Below are positions 55,121 through 64,000 of a stretch of DNA of 64,000 bases, in pieces. This DNA comes from Methylophaga sp. (GTDB lineage: Bacteria > Pseudomonadota > Gammaproteobacteria > Nitrosococcales > Methylophagaceae), in assembly GCA_011053005.1 (NCBI GenBank), contig DRHW01000005.1, positions 1-64,000 of the forward strand, written 5' to 3'. Each line of letters opens with the position of its first letter. Positions within the stretch are counted from its first letter, which is position 1. The notes beneath the pieces were generated by a model, which ran no database searches, had not been told where the DNA came from, and saw nothing but the letters and a program-made list of their open reading frames with translations. The position numbers were made by a program, and so were the translations under genes.

Positions 55121-55300
55121 ATGGAAGACAATAATCCCACTCAAGTACAAATCACCGATATAAAAATGCCTTTTTGGTCTATGGTTATTTTTATGGTGAA
55201 AGCTTCTATCGCTTCGATACCTGCGTTTATCATTTTATCAATAATTGGTACGCTGGTATTTAGTCTTATTGGTGGCTTTATGGGCTTTGGACGGTTTTAA
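55121..55300 (+). CDS. Small membrane protein, 59 residues, downstream of purK
   Basis: A short gene encoding MEDNNPTQVQ...: a polar N terminus of about 17 residues, then KMPFWSMVIFMVKASIASIP and a hydrophobic helix (about residues 33-55) ending GFMGFGRF. AGGA at 55110-55113 gives normal spacing to the ATG at 55121. The MPFWSMVIFMVK...IPAFI pattern looks like a conserved small inner-membrane protein family of unknown function, from memory. It follows purK by 72 bases on the same strand; a small hairpin lies just downstream. Confidence 0.75.
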   Translation: MEDNNPTQVQITDIKMPFWSMVIFMVKASIASIPAFIILSIIGTLVFSLIGGFMGFGRF

Positions 55301-55345
55301 CTTACATAATCGTCAATTGATTTTCTGAAATCATTATAGGGGGAC

Positions 55346-55370
55346 GACGGCGTTAATTAAACCCGCCGTC
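55346..55370. terminator. Possible hairpin between the small membrane gene and ychF
   Basis: GACGGCG (55346-55352) and CGCCGTC (55364-55370) form a 7-bp GC-rich stem with an 11-base loop. There is no clear T-run, so termination is uncertain. It separates convergent transcription units. Confidence 0.4.
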
Positions 55371-55386
55371 CCGATGTTAATTTGAT

Positions 55387-56478
55387 TTAAACATTAAAGC
55401 GGAAGTGCATAACATCACCATCTTTGATGATGTACTCTTTGCCTTCTAAACGCCATTTACCGGCATCTTTTGCGCCTTGTTCGCCTTTATATTGCACATA
55501 GTCTTGATAACCAATTACTTCTGCGCGAATAAAACCTTTTTCAAAGTCAGTATGAATAACGCCCGCACCTTGTGGCGCAGTCGCACCAACGCGAACAGTC
55601 CAAGCCCGTACTTCTTTTACGCCCGCCGTGAAATAAGTTTGTAATCCTAATAAAGCATAACCACTACGAATCACGCGGTTTAAACCCGGTTCTTCTTGGC
55701 CCAACTCTGCTAAAAATTCATTTTTCTCTTCAGCATCAAGTTCAGCAATTTCAGATTCAATCGCCGCACAAATACTAACAATTGGTGCGCCTTCTTTTTC
55801 TGCATAAGCGGTTAAAAGGTCAAGCAAAGGGTTATTTGCAAAGCCATCTTCCGCCACGTTAGCGATATACATCGTTGGTTTAATAGTAATAAGATGCACT
55901 TCATTCAATAAAGCGAGTTGCTCAGCATCTAGGCTCATTGATCTCACTAATTGACCTTCATTCAGTACTTCACGAATTTCCGTCAATAACTCAAGTCGTG
56001 CTTTAGCCGTTTTATCGCCACCTTTTGCATCACGTGTCGTTTTAGTAATCGCTTTTTCAACGCTTTCTAAATCAGCAAGGCACAATTCAGTATTGATCAC
56101 TTCAACGTCATCAAGCGGCGAGACTTTGTTCGCTACGTGAATAACATTATCATCATTAAAACAACGCACAACGTGAGCAATAGCATCAGTTTCGCGAATA
56201 TTAGCAAGAAACTTGTTACCTAAACCTTCACCTTTTGATGCGCCAGCAACTAAACCCGCAATATCAACAAATTCCATCGTTGTTGGTAATATCCGTTCTG
56301 GTTTCACAATGGCGGCTAATCCATCCATTCTCAAATCAGGCACTGGGACAATACCTACGTTAGGTTCAATAGTACAAAACGGATAGTTTTGTGCATCAAT
56401 ACCTGCTTCTGTCAGCGCATTAAATAAGGTTGATTTACCAACATTGGGTAGGCCTACGATGCCACATTTGAATCCCAT
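55387..56478 (-). CDS. ychF: Ribosome-associated ATPase YchF
   Basis: A 363-residue OBG-family P-loop protein that hydrolyses ATP rather than GTP and binds ribosomes. The P-loop [14 protein letters not shown] is at residues 8-21, [17 protein letters not shown] provides G3, and a C-terminal TGS domain (about 280-363) closes it. The length equals E. coli YchF. It follows pth by eight bases, the conserved pth-ychF pair. Confidence 0.96.
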   Translation of the reverse strand: MGFKCGIVGLPNVGKSTLFNALTEAGIDAQNYPFCTIEPNVGIVPVPDLRMDGLAAIVKPERILPTTMEFVDIAGLVAGASKGEGLGNKFLANIRETDAIAHVVRCFNDDNVIHVANKVSPLDDVEVINTELCLADLESVEKAITKTTRDAKGGDKTAKARLELLTEIREVLNEGQLVRSMSLDAEQLALLNEVHLITIKPTMYIANVAEDGFANNPLLDLLTAYAEKEGAPIVSICAAIESEIAELDAEEKNEFLAELGQEEPGLNRVIRSGYALLGLQTYFTAGVKEVRAWTVRVGATAPQGAGVIHTDFEKGFIRAEVIGYQDYVQYKGEQGAKDAGKWRLEGKEYIIKDGDVMHFRFNV

Positions 56479-56486
56479 GATATTTC

Positions 56487-57059
56487 CTATTGTGAGTGTA
56501 GCCAGTTCATGGCTTTATCTAAGTTGCCGGATACAATATCAGGCAGAACCCTTAACGAATCATCTATCGCCGAAACAATAAGTTGGCGATCAGGCTGTGA
56601 CGGTTTACTTAATACATAATCAGCCACTTGGCGACTATCGCCGGGATGGTCTATACCTAAGCGACAACGTAAAAAGTCTCTACTGCCTGTTTGAGCAATA
56701 ATGTCACGCAAACCATTATGACCACCATGACCACCGCCACGCTTTAAGCGTGCAACGCCGGTTGAGAGATCAAGCTCGTCATGAATAATCAGTGTATTAG
56801 TTAAGGGAATTTTATAAAAATTGGCTAATGCTGCTACGGATTGACCACTGCGATTCATAAACACCAGTGGTTTGAGCAGAAATAGTTTATGTTCTGAAAA
56901 TGGGCACTGAGCCAGCTGACCATGAAATTTATTTTCAACGGCAAAGGTTGTCGATAAATCATGTGCCAGCTGGTCCAGCCACCAAAACCCAACATTATGT
57001 CGAGTGTGTTCATATTGAGGACCGGGATTGCCCAATCCAGCGATTAACCAATTAGCCAC
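56487..57059 (-). CDS. pth: Peptidyl-tRNA hydrolase
   Basis: The 190-residue enzyme releases peptides from prematurely dissociated peptidyl-tRNA. It opens [24 protein letters not shown], with the catalytic His in TRHNVGF, and carries the HDELDL motif with the catalytic Asp. Length is normal. It lies between rplY and ychF as in many gammaproteobacteria. Confidence 0.96.
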   Translation of the reverse strand: MANWLIAGLGNPGPQYEHTRHNVGFWWLDQLAHDLSTTFAVENKFHGQLAQCPFSEHKLFLLKPLVFMNRSGQSVAALANFYKIPLTNTLIIHDELDLSTGVARLKRGGGHGGHNGLRDIIAQTGSRDFLRCRLGIDHPGDSRQVADYVLSKPSQPDRQLIVSAIDDSLRVLPDIVSGNLDKAMNWLHSQ

Positions 57060-57093
57060 TCACCGCCCCTCAATTGATTACTACTGAAACGTA

Positions 57094-57765
57094 TTACTCA
57101 GCGTCAGCTTCAGCTGCCGCATCTTCTTCATCTTCTTCAACATCTGCAGCAGGACCACGAGGTGCATGAATGCTTACAACCGCTTGGTCATAAGAAGAAC
57201 GTTCACCTTCTTCTAACTCTTCATCTTGGCTATGAGATAAAGCCGTTAATGTAACGCCTTTAGGCAATACAAGTTCAGACAAGTGAATGGTTTCATCCAT
57301 AGCTAGCTTAGATACATCAATGTCGATAGATTCAGGTAAATCTTTTGGTAAACATGATACTTCGACTTCCGTCATTAAGTGAGCGATTAAACCACCAGAT
57401 TTAACACCAGGCGCAACATCTTCACCATTAAAATGCAAAGGAATGTTCATTGTTAATGCGTGATTTGCACTAACGCGCAAGAAATCAGCATGCATGATTT
57501 TTACATCACTTGCAGGGTGACGTTGCAAATCTTTCAAAACAACTTTTTGTTTTTTGCCATCTACATTTAATGTCAAAATGTGTGAATAGAATGCATCTTC
57601 AGCAAGGTGACGTAAAAACTTGTTGTGCTCGATAGTTACTGAAATCGGTGCTTCATCAGATCCATATACGATTGCTGGAACTTGACCCGCATGACGTAGA
57701 CGGCGGCTCGCACCCTTCCCTAAGTCAGTACGTAGTTCAGCTTGAACTTCAAATAAATTTTTCAT
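57094..57765 (-). CDS. rplY: Large ribosomal subunit protein bL25, CTC type
   Basis: A 223-residue 5S-rRNA-binding protein. The N-terminal bL25 domain (residues 1-95, with RTDLGKGASRRLRHAGQVPAIVYG) is followed by the TL5/CTC beta domain and an acidic C-terminal tail rich in Glu, Asp and Ala. It is longer than E. coli bL25 (94 residues), as is usual outside the enterics. GGAG precedes the ATG at 57765; eight further in-frame codons upstream are leader. Confidence 0.95.
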   Translation of the reverse strand: MKNLFEVQAELRTDLGKGASRRLRHAGQVPAIVYGSDEAPISVTIEHNKFLRHLAEDAFYSHILTLNVDGKKQKVVLKDLQRHPASDVKIMHADFLRVSANHALTMNIPLHFNGEDVAPGVKSGGLIAHLMTEVEVSCLPKDLPESIDIDVSKLAMDETIHLSELVLPKGVTLTALSHSQDEELEEGERSSYDQAVVSIHAPRGPAADVEEDEEDAAAEADAE

Positions 57766-57804
57766 TGTTTTCTCCAAAATCATGAACAAACTTTGTTGTC
57801 CATT

Positions 57805-57828
57805 AAAAATGCCGCCTTTCGGCGGCGC
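57805..57828 (-). terminator. Intrinsic terminator after prs
   Basis: On the minus strand GCCGCC, loop GAAA and GGCGGC are followed by ATTTTTA. The GAAA tetraloop and 6-bp GC stem are typical. It lies between prs and rplY, so rplY probably has its own promoter, which I could not resolve in the short gap. Confidence 0.75.
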
Positions 57829-57911
57829 TTTGCCTCCCCGCGACCAGGGTCAGCATATAAAGAACATAAACTTGTTCTTTGCAACCCACTAAAAAATTGA
57901 GTTTAGTGTGG

Positions 57912-58847
57912 TTAATCCATATACAAGGAACTAACTGATTCCTCGTTACTTATTCTATACATCGCTTCTGCTAGCATTTCAGCAATACATAACTGGCGAA
58001 TAGTCTTACACTTACGCGCATTTTCTTGCAGTGGAATAGTATCAGTAACAATCAACTCATCCAGTACCGAAGCGTCAAGATTATCAATAGCCGCTCCAGA
58101 TAATACGGCATGAGTACAATAAGCCACTACCCGTGTTGCACCTTGTTTTTTCAAAGCTTCAGCTGCCGCACATAATGTACCTGCAGTATCGACCATATCA
58201 TCAATCAAGATACAAACCCGACCTTCAACCTCACCGATGATATTCATCACTTTGGCAACATTGGCTTTTGGACGACGTTTATCAATAATCGCTAATTCAA
58301 CACCTAAATGCTTTGCTAGCGCTCGAGCACGCACTACACCACCAACATCAGGTGAAACAACCACTAAATCTTCATATTTATGCTTCCAAATATCACCTAG
58401 TAATACTGGCGAAGCGTAGACATTATCAACAGGACAATCGAAGAAACCTTGGATTTGATCGGCATGCAAATCAACAGTTAATACGCGATCCGCACCCACG
58501 CCTGTCAACATATTCGCCACGACTTTAGCGCTGATTGCCACCCGAGCAGAACGAGGTCTGCGATCTTGACGGGAGTAACCAAAATAAGGAATCACTAAGG
58601 TAATACGTTTTGCTGATGAACGACGAATAGCATCCGTCATCACCATCAATTCCATCAAATTATCATTAGTAGGACGGGATGTAGGTTGCACAATGAACAC
58701 ATCTTTGCCACGTACATGATCCAAAATTTCGACCATGATTTCACCATCACTAAATTTTTCAACCGTAGCTTTACCTAACGGTACATTTAAAAATTGAGCG
58801 ATATTTTGTGCGAGACGGGGATGGGCGTTACCAGTAAAAACCATCAT
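57912..58847 (-). CDS. prs: Ribose-phosphate pyrophosphokinase
   Basis: A 311-residue enzyme that makes PRPP from ribose 5-phosphate and ATP. The [11 protein letters not shown] start, [10 protein letters not shown], the HADQIQGFF segment and the PRPP loop [10 protein letters not shown] are all present. I chose the ATG at 58847 because it gives the usual length and N terminus (MMVFTGN for MKLFAGN). An in-frame GTG at 58898 would add 17 residues and lies close to a possible promoter start; neither has a convincing Shine-Dalgarno. It lies just after tRNA-Gln on the same strand. Confidence 0.9.
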   Translation of the reverse strand: MMVFTGNAHPRLAQNIAQFLNVPLGKATVEKFSDGEIMVEILDHVRGKDVFIVQPTSRPTNDNLMELMVMTDAIRRSSAKRITLVIPYFGYSRQDRRPRSARVAISAKVVANMLTGVGADRVLTVDLHADQIQGFFDCPVDNVYASPVLLGDIWKHKYEDLVVVSPDVGGVVRARALAKHLGVELAIIDKRRPKANVAKVMNIIGEVEGRVCILIDDMVDTAGTLCAAAEALKKQGATRVVAYCTHAVLSGAAIDNLDASVLDELIVTDTIPLQENARKCKTIRQLCIAEMLAEAMYRISNEESVSSLYMD

Positions 58848-58933
58848 GCTGTGATCAGCGGTGCGTTCTTGTAACTTGAGGAGTCTATTTTTTGTCACAG
58901 TTTATAATGCCGAATGTTCTGTCAAATAAAGAA

Positions 58934-59008
58934 TGGCTGGGGTACCAGGATTCGAACCTGGGAATGCAAGGATCAAAACCTTGTGCCTTACCGCTTGGCG
59001 ATACCCCA
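58934..59008 (-). tRNA. tRNA-Gln (anticodon UUG)
   Basis: A 75-base cloverleaf including an encoded CCA. The seven-base acceptor arms TGGGGTA/TACCCCA pair perfectly, the anticodon loop TTTTGAT carries UUG, and the T loop is TTCGAAT. The discriminator is G. It lies between ispE and prs on the same strand, a conserved arrangement in gammaproteobacteria. Confidence 0.97.
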
Positions 59009-59070
59009 ACTGTAAAAAATCATTCTAACATTTGCAGCACATTATGACTTCATTTTTTTAAAGTCTTTTG

Positions 59071-59895
59071 TTAAATGTTTGTAAGTGGCGAGCGATTACA
59101 ACCTTTTGCCACAAATCCTTGCCATGATTCTGGCAAGTCATCCATTATTTTTTGCGCTTGTTGCTGATTACTAACATCAACAAAAACACATGCTCCCGTC
59201 CCCGTCATTCTTGCTTTGCCGTACTGTGACAGCCAAGATAACGATTCAGAAACAGCGGGATAATGGTTTTTTACTACATCTTCACAAACATTTCTGCCTT
59301 CCCCTGAAAGGAAGCGCGATATTGTGATAGGTTCACAGTCTCTCGTCAACTGTGTTGTTGAAAATATTTCACTGGTCGATACGTGACATGCTGGAACAAT
59401 GACGACATACCAAGGCTCAGGTGGTGAAATAGGCGTTAACTTTTCACCCACACCTTCAGCCCATGCGGCATTGCCATGAATAAAAACAGGTACATCCGCG
59501 CCTAATTTCAAGCCAATTGCGGCTAATTCATCGTTTGATAACTGACAGTTCCATAGCTGATTAAGGGCGACCAATGTTGTGGCAGCATTCGAGCTACCAC
59601 CGCCCAAACCACCGCCCATTGGTAAACGTTTATCCAATGAAATATAAGCGCCTTGAGTGGTTCCAGTATGATGCTGTAATGCCTTTGCTGCGCGAACAAT
59701 GAGATTGTTATCGTGCTCAACACCTTCTATTGGGGTTAATAATTCAATATTTGGCGTTACTGTCGGCTCAAAAGATAAAGTATCGCCATAGTCTAAAAAC
59801 TGAAAAGCAGTTTGTAATTCATGGTAACCGTCACTTCGGCGGCCTGTAATATGCAAAAAAAGATTTAGTTTTGCGGGAGAAGTCCAGCTGGTCAT
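59071..59895 (-). CDS. ispE: 4-diphosphocytidyl-2-C-methyl-D-erythritol kinase
   Basis: A 274-residue GHMP kinase of the MEP isoprenoid pathway. The SPAKLNLFLHITGRRSDGYHEL start and the ATP-binding LPMGGGLGGGSSNAA loop are diagnostic, with TGTGACVF near the C terminus. The ATG at 59895 forms an ATGA overlap with the lolB stop and aligns with E. coli IspE; another in-frame ATG at 59910 adds five residues. Confidence 0.94.
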   Translation of the reverse strand: MTSWTSPAKLNLFLHITGRRSDGYHELQTAFQFLDYGDTLSFEPTVTPNIELLTPIEGVEHDNNLIVRAAKALQHHTGTTQGAYISLDKRLPMGGGLGGGSSNAATTLVALNQLWNCQLSNDELAAIGLKLGADVPVFIHGNAAWAEGVGEKLTPISPPEPWYVVIVPACHVSTSEIFSTTQLTRDCEPITISRFLSGEGRNVCEDVVKNHYPAVSESLSWLSQYGKARMTGTGACVFVDVSNQQQAQKIMDDLPESWQGFVAKGCNRSPLTNI

Positions 59896-60503
59896 TCGAG
59901 ATGACGCCATCTAGTTACAATCAGTCGAAGGCTCAAATCTTGATTTTTTATGAAAATTTTAGACGGTACGGAATAGCCATCAAAAGGCATATATTTTAAA
60001 AAGCTAATATCCCAGCCTTGTTGAATAAGGTGCGTAATTTGTCCTTTATCATCTAAATCTAATTTATCAATATTAATAGGCGAGTAAGGAATACCTCGCA
60101 CCCAATCACGTAATGCGCTCACCGGCAATTGTATGCCCAGCGCTTTTTGAATCAATATTTCTGGATCAGCCGCTGAAATTGTCTGACCATCTACCATCGT
60201 CAATATTGCTTTACTTGCATTACCTTCTAGCGTGATGCCACCTTGAGAAAAGGGTCCTTCAATCTTGATTTGATAAGCGCCGTGATTTTCTTGCCAGCGT
60301 AGTCCTGCATTCCAGCCTTCTTTACCTTGCGTAATCGCTGTCCGACCTTGTAACTGCCACTGATCAAGATCAACTAGGGCTTGATGTCGCAATTGCCACA
60401 ATAACTCTGGATCACTGGCAGGTCGTTGTTGCCAAAGAGGTGCGCAAGCAGTCAATGACAATAAAAGAACGAGAATAAATGTCGATCTCATTAATGATCT
60501 CAC
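59892..60503 (-). CDS. lolB: Outer-membrane lipoprotein receptor LolB
   Basis: A 203-residue lipoprotein that inserts lipoproteins received from LolA into the outer membrane. The signal peptide ends in the lipobox LTAC (Cys20); the mature part has the LolB beta fold, with LQGRTAITQGKEGWNAGLRWQ and the YSPINIDKL segment. It overlaps the TPR lipoprotein gene by four bases (ATGA) and ispE by four. Its position before ispE-prs is that of E. coli lolB. Confidence 0.93.
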   Translation of the reverse strand: MRSLMRSTFILVLLLSLTACAPLWQQRPASDPELLWQLRHQALVDLDQWQLQGRTAITQGKEGWNAGLRWQENHGAYQIKIEGPFSQGGITLEGNASKAILTMVDGQTISAADPEILIQKALGIQLPVSALRDWVRGIPYSPINIDKLDLDDKGQITHLIQQGWDISFLKYMPFDGYSVPSKIFIKNQDLSLRLIVTRWRHLE

Positions 60504-62263
60504 TGGCCAAATCGGGACATCGTTTTACGAAGTAAGGTATTGTTAGGATCCTTTTTCAAACCATCATCCCAAGCTTTTTTAGCTTCTACTTTTTTACCGC
60601 GTTGCCATAAGATCTCACCTAAATGAGCCAAAAACTCAGCATCAGACTGAATAGCAACGGCCTGTTTGATGTATTTCTCAGCCAAATCTAAATGACCTAA
60701 ACGATAATGTGCCCACGCTAAGCTATCCAAATAAAATGCATCATTCGGGCTGATTTCAACGGCCTTACTGATCAATGCCAAAGCTTCTTGATGACGATCT
60801 GTTCGATCCGTTAAGGTATAACCCAATGCATTTAAAGCCTGACTATTATTTGGCTCTTTTTTCAAAATTGCGCGTAAATCATCTTCCAGAATACTTAATC
60901 TATTCAATCGCTCAGCAACCATTGCACGGCCATAAAGCAACTCTGTTTGTCCCGGAAATTGCTGTAAAGCTTCTGTATATAAATCAAATGCGGCCTGATC
61001 TTGATTACGCTCTCTTAAAAAAGAAGCTTCGAATAAATAATATTGCAAGGCATTTTTAGGCTGTTCTGCACGCAGTAATTGTAAGTGCAGTCTGGCTTTA
61101 TCCATCTGCCCGTCATCTGCTAACAAATTAATGTAGCTTGACTGAGCGGCCTCAAAACGCGGGCTATCGACAGGCACAGAATCAAACCAAACCATCGCGG
61201 CTTCATTGTTATGATTTATTTGTTCAGCTAATCCCATAAAATAAGCTGCTTGTTTGCCGTTATCGCCCATCGCGATCAATTGATTAAAATAGTGCTTAGC
61301 TTCTTGGCCATCTTGTCCTTGAATGGCAATCAAACCCAAGGCAAAGATAACTTCTTCATTTTCTGGCGCATCAGCATTCAACTGCAAAAATATCTCACGT
61401 GCTTCTTCTGTTTTATTGTTTTCACCCAATAATTTTGCATAAGCAAACTGCATATTTTCACTGGCATCATCGCTTGTCGCAGGCTTTTTCAGTAAAGCCA
61501 TTGCCGATGTTCCCTTACCCATACGCTGTAATATTTCTGCTTTTAGGATTAGCGCATCGTCACGTTTAGCATCATTTTTAAGTACTTTATCGACATTAAG
61601 CAATGCAGTATCGTAGTTTTTATAAAATGCTTGCATCCGCGCATAAACAAAAATAACTTCAGGATCATTGTTTTGGAAGGCCTTTAGCTCTTCAATCACA
61701 CTTAGAGCTTGTTCCTGCTGTGCCAATTCAATCAAATTATCAGAGACCCTGGCCAAATAAACACCTGATTGTTCTGGCGCCAGTGATAATGCGGTATTCA
61801 CATCCTTAACAACCATTGCATAATCGCCTTTTAACAATAAAAAAGGCACTTGCATGATGTAGATATCAGCATCGTTTGGATCAACTTCAATCCAGCGCTC
61901 TAATGCACGATTGATCCGTGGTTGATTACGGGTAAAGTTGGCAATTTGCGTCGAGCGTGCAGCCACTGCGGGTGAATCAACGATATTTGCTGCATTGTTA
62001 TATAATTCTGCCGCGATACCAATTTCACCTCTTTGGCCTGCTATTTCTGCGGTCAAAATGTCATAGACCAACTCTGCGCTTAACGGCAAATCGGGCTGCT
62101 TTTTAGGTTCTACTACTTCTGCGGAAGCAACCTCTTGCGGCGCAGGCTCTATTGATTGAGCGGGTGCGACAGCGCAGGCCACCAATAAGATAGATGAAGC
62201 AAAAACAACGCTTCGTTGAATAGAGAACACTGAACGAAGCCAATGTGATGGTAATAAATCCAT
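60500..62263 (-). CDS. TPR-repeat lipoprotein
   Basis: A 587-residue protein with an N-terminal signal and lipobox (LLVAC, Cys30), so probably a membrane-anchored periplasmic lipoprotein. It then consists almost entirely of tetratricopeptide repeats; clear units are around LYTEALQQFPGQTELLYGRA and the C-terminal HYRLGHLDLAEKYIKQAVAI. TPRs mediate protein interactions. The ATG at 62263 places the lipobox sensibly; 33 more codons upstream run toward hemA and look like leader. Cotranscribed with lolB, it may help envelope lipoprotein handling (inference); I know no established function. Confidence 0.85.
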   Translation of the reverse strand: MDLLPSHWLRSVFSIQRSVVFASSILLVACAVAPAQSIEPAPQEVASAEVVEPKKQPDLPLSAELVYDILTAEIAGQRGEIGIAAELYNNAANIVDSPAVAARSTQIANFTRNQPRINRALERWIEVDPNDADIYIMQVPFLLLKGDYAMVVKDVNTALSLAPEQSGVYLARVSDNLIELAQQEQALSVIEELKAFQNNDPEVIFVYARMQAFYKNYDTALLNVDKVLKNDAKRDDALILKAEILQRMGKGTSAMALLKKPATSDDASENMQFAYAKLLGENNKTEEAREIFLQLNADAPENEEVIFALGLIAIQGQDGQEAKHYFNQLIAMGDNGKQAAYFMGLAEQINHNNEAAMVWFDSVPVDSPRFEAAQSSYINLLADDGQMDKARLHLQLLRAEQPKNALQYYLFEASFLRERNQDQAAFDLYTEALQQFPGQTELLYGRAMVAERLNRLSILEDDLRAILKKEPNNSQALNALGYTLTDRTDRHQEALALISKAVEISPNDAFYLDSLAWAHYRLGHLDLAEKYIKQAVAIQSDAEFLAHLGEILWQRGKKVEAKKAWDDGLKKDPNNTLLRKTMSRFGQ

Positions 62264-62389
62264 AATAAAACAACCTGAACGATTGATTTTGGTAGAATGG
62301 CACATTGATTTAAACAATCTGCCCCCAAAATATAAATTAACGGTTGTAGAGTTTACCAGCATTTAACGACGATTTATCACCAAAAAAAT

Positions 62390-63649
62390 ATGCAATTTGT
62401 CACCTACGGTATTAACCACAACACAGCTCCTATAAGCATACGTGAAAATATTGCGTTTAATGCTGACGTGCTGCCTGCTGCGTTAGCCTCTCTGAAACAG
62501 CAGCCGTATGTGGTTGAGGCCGTCATATTGTCGACGTGTAACCGAACCGAAATTTATTGTTATATTGATGATGATTGCCAAATACTCATCAATGAATGGC
62601 TGCATGAATTTCATCAACAAACCGAAAATTCGTTGAATGAACACCTTTATTGCTATCAAGACAATGAGGCTATGCGACATTTATTACGCGTGGCCTGCGG
62701 CTTAGATTCAATGATGCTCGGCGAATCGCAAATTTTAGGACAAATCAAAACCGCTTATAGTGACGCGCTGAACGCTCAAACATTAGGCAAAATGTTAGGG
62801 CGATTATTTCAACATGCATTCACTGTCGCCAAACAAGTGCGTACAGACACTGCTATTGGCGATAGTCCGGTTTCAGTCGCGTTTGCCGCTGTTAGTCTGG
62901 CTAAACAAATTTTCAGTAATTTAGCGGATTCCACTGCATTATTAATTGGTGCCGGCGAAACAATAGAATTAGTCGCGCGACATTTGCACGATAATGGCGT
63001 TGGTCGCATTATTATTGCTAATAGAACGATTGAACGCGCACACGAATTAGCACGACAGCTTGATGGTTATGCGATTAGCTTGAGTGAAATGCCTAATCAC
63101 TTAGCCGAAGCCGATATCGTCATTAGTTCAACTGCAAGTCAGTTACCAATTTTAGGTAAAGGAACGGTTGAACGCGCACTTAAACAACGAAAACGCCGGC
63201 CGATTTTTATGGTCGATATTGCCGTACCACGCGATATTGAGCCTGAAGTGGGCAACTTAGAAGATATCTATCTGTATTGTGTAGATGACTTGCATGGCAT
63301 CATTAAAGAAAACCTGCAATCACGACGTGAAGCAGCAGTACAAGCAGAAGAAATTATAGACAATCAAGTAGAACATTTTATCGCATGGCTACGAACACAA
63401 GATGCTGTTCCTGTAATTAGAGCCATTCGTGAAAAAGCAGAAATAGAAAGTGAATACTTACTTGAAAAAGCAAAAAAACGATTAGAACAAGGCCTGCCCG
63501 TTGAAGCAATATTAGAAGATCTGGCCAGAACCCTAACCAATAAATTATTACATGAACCAAGTAGACAGCTACGCCAATCGGGCTTTGATACCGACAACCA
63601 TTTAATTGAAGCAGCGCGTAGCCTCTTCAATCTTAAGGATTTACCGTGA
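62390..63649 (+). CDS. hemA: Glutamyl-tRNA reductase
   Basis: The 419-residue NADPH enzyme reduces glutamyl-tRNA to glutamate-1-semialdehyde, the first committed step of tetrapyrrole synthesis in the C5 pathway. The catalytic Cys50 is in ILSTCNRTEIY; the NADPH domain follows at about 170-310 and the dimerisation helix at the C terminus. The end overlaps prfA by four bases (GTGA). It is divergent from the lolB group. With hemC, D and E also present in this window, four of the early pathway steps are encoded here. Confidence 0.96.
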   Translation: MQFVTYGINHNTAPISIRENIAFNADVLPAALASLKQQPYVVEAVILSTCNRTEIYCYIDDDCQILINEWLHEFHQQTENSLNEHLYCYQDNEAMRHLLRVACGLDSMMLGESQILGQIKTAYSDALNAQTLGKMLGRLFQHAFTVAKQVRTDTAIGDSPVSVAFAAVSLAKQIFSNLADSTALLIGAGETIELVARHLHDNGVGRIIIANRTIERAHELARQLDGYAISLSEMPNHLAEADIVISSTASQLPILGKGTVERALKQRKRRPIFMVDIAVPRDIEPEVGNLEDIYLYCVDDLHGIIKENLQSRREAAVQAEEIIDNQVEHFIAWLRTQDAVPVIRAIREKAEIESEYLLEKAKKRLEQGLPVEAILEDLARTLTNKLLHEPSRQLRQSGFDTDNHLIEAARSLFNLKDLP

Positions 63650-64000
63650 AAGACTCCATAAAAAGTAAGCTAGAAAGCTTAATTGAACGCCAAGAAGAAA
63701 TTAGCGGCTTATTATCCGATCCTCAAACGATGGCTGATCAAAATAAATTTCGCACATTATCACAAGAATATGCGCAATTAGAGCCGGTAGTGCGCAACTT
63801 CACTGCGTATAAAGTTGCTTTACAAGCGTTTATTGATGCTAAAACCATGATGCAAGAAGATGATGCTGAAATGCGTGAAATGGCTAAAGAAGAATTAGCA
63901 GAAGCAGAAGCAGATGAAGAAAGATTAGAACTCGTTTTACAAAAACTACTGTTACCCAAAGATCCTAATGATCAGCGCAACATCTTCTTAGAAGTTCGTG
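63646..64000 (+). CDS. prfA: Peptide chain release factor 1 (partial, runs off the window)
   Basis: The first about 118 residues of RF1, beginning at GTG 63646, which overlaps the hemA stop by four bases. The opening VKDSIKSKLESLIERQEEISGLLSDP and the later LAEAEADEERLELVLQKLLLPKDPND are the conserved N-terminal helical domain. The GGQ and anticodon-like PxT regions lie beyond the window. The hemA-prfA order is that of E. coli. Confidence 0.95.
   Translation, partial: MKDSIKSKLESLIERQEEISGLLSDPQTMADQNKFRTLSQEYAQLEPVVRNFTAYKVALQAFIDAKTMMQEDDAEMREMAKEELAEAEADEERLELVLQKLLLPKDPNDQRNIFLEVR

Overview
This window looks like a chromosomal, origin-proximal segment of a moderately AT-rich gammaproteobacterium. 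The evidence is the set of families and their order: mnmE-yidC-yidD-rnpA-rpmH facing dnaA-dnaN; mnmG-rsmG-parA-parB followed by atpIBEFHAGDC-glmU; argH facing hemC-hemD-hemX-hemY; and lolB-ispE-tRNA-Gln-prs-rplY-pth-ychF facing hemA-prfA. A Thiotrichales/Piscirickettsiaceae-like lineage (for example Methylophaga or Cycloclasticus) would fit, but I cannot prove that from the sequence. I see no prophage, insertion sequence, CRISPR array, rRNA or resistance island, and no gene-free stretch longer than 300 bases.

Layout. 1-4.2 kb: a permuted ATP-grasp / alpha-E / zinc metallopeptidase operon that meets, stop to stop, the Anbu proteasome-like protease. 4.4-11.6 kb: erpA with an IscR-like promoter, the mnmE-yidC-yidD-rnpA-rpmH series, then dnaA-dnaN and a YbiI-like zinc finger in the place where recF-gyrB would be expected. 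11.6-19 kb: a Kef-type antiporter, hemYXDC and argH. 19-22.8 kb: a GNAT-C39 fusion, a DUF2817 hydrolase and a divergent RimK-type ATP-grasp ligase. 22.9-27.4 kb: a TonB-dependent receptor, then cbpA and a DegQ-type protease behind a heat-shock-like promoter. 27.5-40.4 kb: glmU, the complete F1Fo ATP synthase operon, parBA, rsmG and mnmG, all on the minus strand. 40.5-46 kb: dgkA, lgt, a nitrogen-control module (TorF-type porin, glnK, amtB) behind a sigma-54 promoter, a small membrane protein and an EamA transporter. 46-53 kb: hemE and gltD-gltB. 53-55.3 kb: purE-purK and an unlisted 59-residue membrane protein. 55.4-64 kb: ychF, pth, rplY, prs, tRNA-Gln, ispE, lolB, a TPR lipoprotein, hemA and the start of prfA.

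How the genes work together. Most are housekeeping: replication initiation and segregation, tRNA modification, membrane insertion, ATP synthesis, tetrapyrrole synthesis (hemA, C, D, E, X, Y), nitrogen assimilation (glnK, amtB, gltBD), purine and PRPP synthesis, and lipoprotein maturation. Two small accessory systems stand out because each pairs an ATP-grasp ligase with peptidase-like enzymes: the Anbu locus at the left edge and the RimK/GNAT-C39/DUF2817 locus at 19-22.8 kb. Both have been predicted from comparative genomics to make or process peptide-like modifications, and their substrates are unknown to me. The clearest regulatory signals I found are a sigma-54 promoter with NtrC-like enhancers before the porin-glnK-amtB group, a sigma-32-like promoter before cbpA-degQ, an IscR-like operator at erpA, and consensus promoters for rpmH and the ATP synthase operon.
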